Assembly: GCA_002898115.1 (NCBI GenBank)
Contig: BDTL01000236.1
Coordinates: forward strand, 1 to 15,902
Length of the DNA: 15,902 nt
Reading direction: 5' to 3'
DNA from: a bacterium BMS3Bbin02
GTDB lineage: Bacteria; Actinomycetota; Acidimicrobiia; Spongiisociales; UBA5794
Below, in pieces: positions 13,979 through 15,902 of this stretch; positions within the stretch are counted from its first letter, which is position 1; each line of letters begins with the position of its first letter. The position numbers and the translations under genes were made by a program. The notes under the pieces are model-generated. The model did no database searches, was not told the DNA's origin, and saw nothing but the letters and a program-made list of their open reading frames with translations.

Positions 13979-14011
13979 TCTGTATCAAGAACGGAGTTCT
14001 ATGACGCGAAC
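13977..14011 (+). promoter_or_regulatory. Tandem palindromic operator, copy 2 (probable IclR autoregulatory site)
   Basis: GTTCTGTATCAAGAAC (13977-13992) and GTTCTATGACGCGAAC (13996-14011) repeat the arrangement at 10609-10643 with the same 3-bp spacing and 19-bp centre-to-centre distance. It lies directly upstream of the IclR-type regulator gene, consistent with autoregulation. Confidence 0.72.
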
Positions 14012-14062
14012 AACTCAGCATGTGTCTTTCCCGTCCGATTCGCGACGACCAATGCGGTTCTC

Positions 14063-14893
14063 GTGGTAGCGCGAGTTTCTGCTGTCGAACGCAGCATCCA
14101 GATCCTCCGGGCGTTTGAAAGTCGGGATGAGTACAGCCTGACGGAGCTCGTTGGGTTGCTTTCGCTTAACAAGAGCACCGCCTACGGGATCCTCCAAACA
14201 CTCACCGAATACCGCTTCCTAACACGGGATCCCCAGACGCTTCGTTACCGTCTCGGACCCGCTCTTATCCGGTTGGGACGTCTCGCCGACGAGCAGACCG
14301 AGGTGCGCGGCATCGCCCGGTCGCACCTGGAACTGCTTGTTCAGAAGATTCGTAAGTCCGTTCTGCTGGGAACGCTTAACGAGGACCGGATCACAATCAT
14401 CGACAAAGTTGATCCAGTCGGCGTTCTGCATGTCTCTGCCGCGATTGGCCAACAGGTGCCATTCTCGGCTGGGTCGTTTGGTCGTGTATTCCTCGCCTGG
14501 CTCCCCGAGGCGCGTGTCGATTATCTGATCGCAAAGTATGGACTCGAAGCCTTCACTCCCACGTCGATCACCGATCCCGACAAATACAAGGCGGAGCTCG
14601 CCCGAGTCCGAGAGTGCGGTTACGCCGTCGATGACACCGAGGAATACTTGCCGGGTGTGCGTGCAGTCTCAGTACCGCTGAAGAGCGCCGACGGTGTCGT
14701 CGCCGCTCTCACCGTCGTCGGCTTTACCTCACGTTCGGGAAACCAGCCCGGTGAGCATGCCATCAAGGCGGCCCTCAGGGTAGGGCAGGAAATCTCAACT
14801 CGACTCGGTGCTGAATTGCCGGACACCGAGGCGCAGCCGTGTGCAGAGGACCGCGACATTCGGAGTTCCCCGGGGGCGTCCCGCGACACATAA
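14063..14893 (+). CDS. IclR-family transcriptional regulator
   Basis: The 276-aa protein has an N-terminal winged helix-turn-helix: VERSIQILRAF, then YSLTELVGLLSLNKSTAYGI with LQTLTEYRFL, then a wing (TLRYRLG). A C-terminal IclR effector domain follows, with GSFGRVFLAW around the middle, ECGYAVDDTEEYLPGVRAVSVPL and a final AALTVVGF strand. Family members respond to small, often aromatic, acids. GTG 14063 is preferred because it starts just before the conserved SAVERS segment. The open frame reaches back to 13895 but would run through the terminator, promoter and operator. No strong ribosome site is seen. The next gene, ubiD, starts 24 bp after the stop, so the two are probably cotranscribed. 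The duplicated operator suggests it regulates itself and the dikinase operon. Confidence 0.88.
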   Translation: MVARVSAVERSIQILRAFESRDEYSLTELVGLLSLNKSTAYGILQTLTEYRFLTRDPQTLRYRLGPALIRLGRLADEQTEVRGIARSHLELLVQKIRKSVLLGTLNEDRITIIDKVDPVGVLHVSAAIGQQVPFSAGSFGRVFLAWLPEARVDYLIAKYGLEAFTPTSITDPDKYKAELARVRECGYAVDDTEEYLPGVRAVSVPLKSADGVVAALTVVGFTSRSGNQPGEHAIKAALRVGQEISTRLGAELPDTEAQPCAEDRDIRSSPGASRDT

Positions 14894-14917
14894 CCACCAA
14901 CACGAAGGAGACATACA

Positions 14918-15902
14918 GTGCCGTACAACGACCTACGATCTTTCATTGACCGACTTGAGGAAGAGAACCAACTTCACAGGGTAGAACGACAAGTCGACTG
15001 GAACCTCGAGCTCAGCCACGTCGCCAAGCTCAACGAGGAGCGCCAGGGTGGGGGTTCCGCGCTGCTGTTTGAGAACATCAAGGACTATCCCGGGCATCGT
15101 GTCTTCACGAGTTCGATGACGGCCCGGGAACGTTTGGCGTTGGCACTTGAGATGCCCCAGGAAACAAGTCTGATGAACTTGTCCGAGGAATGGGTGAACC
15201 GCATCCACGGCAAGACGGTGCCGCCGACTGTTGTCGAGACGGGCCCCACCAAGGAGAACATTCTCCTCGGCGACGATGCCGACATTCTGAAGATCCCGAC
15301 GCCGTGGTTCTACCCGGGCGACGGTGGACGCTACTTCGGTACCGCCGGGTATCTCATCACCCGCAACATGAAAACGGGACGTCTGAACCTGGGCACGTAT
15401 CGCGCGATGATCGGTGAGAGCCAGGAACTGTGCATCTACATGATCAAGGCCAAGGACGGTGAGATCGATTTTCGTGACTACCAGGAAGCCGGCATCCCGA
15501 TGCCGGTGGCGTATGTCTCCGGGTGCGATCCGACCCTGTTCCTCTGTGGCAGCACACTCTTCGGTCTTGACGAAAGCGAGTACGACGTCGCCGGCGCCCT
15601 GCGCGGCGCATCCGTTGATGTCGTGAAAGCTGAGACGTCCGACCTGCTCGTGCCTGCGACTGCCGAATGGGTCGTGGAGGGTGAGATTGTGCCGGGTGAG
15701 ACCCGTCCCGAGGGCCCGTTTGGTGAGTACACCGGTCACTATTCCGGCAAGGGCGATGAGGAACAGTACTTCATCCGGGTCAAGGCCATCACGCACCGTA
15801 ACGATCCGATCCTCTGGTCGACAACGGTCGGACGGCCGACCACCGATACGCACATGATTATGAGCGTCAACCGGACTGCGTCGCTGTGGAATGACTTGCG
15901 TC
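14918..15902 (+). CDS. ubiD: UbiD-family (de)carboxylase, N-terminal two thirds (partial)
   Basis: The gene runs off the right edge after 328 codons; full UbiD proteins are about 450-500 residues. GTG 14918 follows GAAGGAG by 7 nt. The start PYNDLRSFIDRLEEENQLHR is the normal UbiD N-terminus. N157-LGTY-R162 matches the metal/prenylated-FMN-binding Asn and catalytic Arg spacing, and P-E265-GPFG-E270 holds the two catalytic glutamates, so the E-R-E triad is intact. UbiD enzymes reversibly carboxylate or decarboxylate aromatic and acrylic acids using prenylated FMN from UbiX. With the phosphorylating pair upstream, a phenylphosphate-carboxylase alpha/beta-type role is attractive. A plain hydroxybenzoate decarboxylase cannot be excluded. 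Confidence 0.9.
   Translation, partial: MPYNDLRSFIDRLEEENQLHRVERQVDWNLELSHVAKLNEERQGGGSALLFENIKDYPGHRVFTSSMTARERLALALEMPQETSLMNLSEEWVNRIHGKTVPPTVVETGPTKENILLGDDADILKIPTPWFYPGDGGRYFGTAGYLITRNMKTGRLNLGTYRAMIGESQELCIYMIKAKDGEIDFRDYQEAGIPMPVAYVSGCDPTLFLCGSTLFGLDESEYDVAGALRGASVDVVKAETSDLLVPATAEWVVEGEIVPGETRPEGPFGEYTGHYSGKGDEEQYFIRVKAITHRNDPILWSTTVGRPTTDTHMIMSVNRTASLWNDLR

Noticed and set aside
14933..15853. Minus-strand 306-codon open frame opposite ubiD
   Set aside because: The plus strand encodes a UbiD protein with intact catalytic motifs. The antisense frame has no recognisable domain.

Overview
The window is about 60% G+C and looks actinobacterial. Four genes (three on the plus strand, one on the minus) have a TANNNT -10 box ending 6-7 nt before the start codon, as expected for leaderless mRNAs. 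GTG and TTG starts, a valine/leucine dehydrogenase with a fused branched-chain E1, and an ANT-like nucleotidyltransferase fit the same picture. An Acidimicrobiia-like or other non-model actinobacterium is plausible, but that is inference.

Layout. At 1-1520 (+) are the 3' end of a hydantoinase B gene, an overlapping ANT-type nucleotidyltransferase and a small lipoprotein. A 22-bp perfect hairpin (1550-1599) separates them from a convergent minus-strand block at 1617-5707. That block holds a branched-chain amino acid dehydrogenase, a fused alpha+beta 2-oxoacid dehydrogenase E1 and a GNAT acetyltransferase. The first two form an oxidative route: branched-chain amino acid to 2-oxoacid to acyl-CoA.

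At 5822-8047 (+) are an unrecognised protein and a radical SAM protein. The radical SAM frame apparently stops at TGA 7970-7972, but reading through gives Cys-Sec-Ala-Glu-Pro and runs on to TAG 8045-8047. A 38-nt SECIS-like hairpin lies immediately after the TGA. I therefore annotate it as a selenoprotein of the CUAEP/CCAEP-tail radical SAM type; a conventional gene call would truncate it.

At 8134-15902 is an aromatic-metabolism region. It contains a phenylacetate-CoA-ligase-type enzyme, a convergent FMN split-barrel protein, ubiX, the two halves of a phenylphosphate-synthase-like dikinase (ATP-grasp subunit and phosphohistidine subunit), an IclR regulator and a UbiD decarboxylase/carboxylase cut by the window end. 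The likely logic is ATP-dependent phosphorylation of a phenolic compound, UbiD-type carboxylation with prenylated FMN made by UbiX, and CoA activation of the resulting aryl acid. Two nearly identical promoter/operator modules lie upstream of the dikinase pair (10581-10643) and of iclR-ubiD (13950-14011). Each has a -35/-10 promoter whose -10 overlaps the first of two tandem GTTC-N8-GAAC palindromes. This suggests that the IclR protein controls both transcripts, including its own.

No tRNA, rRNA, insertion sequence, prophage or CRISPR array was seen. The longest stretch without a gene is 10550-10790, which holds the first operator module and a leader with a small overlapping ORF.
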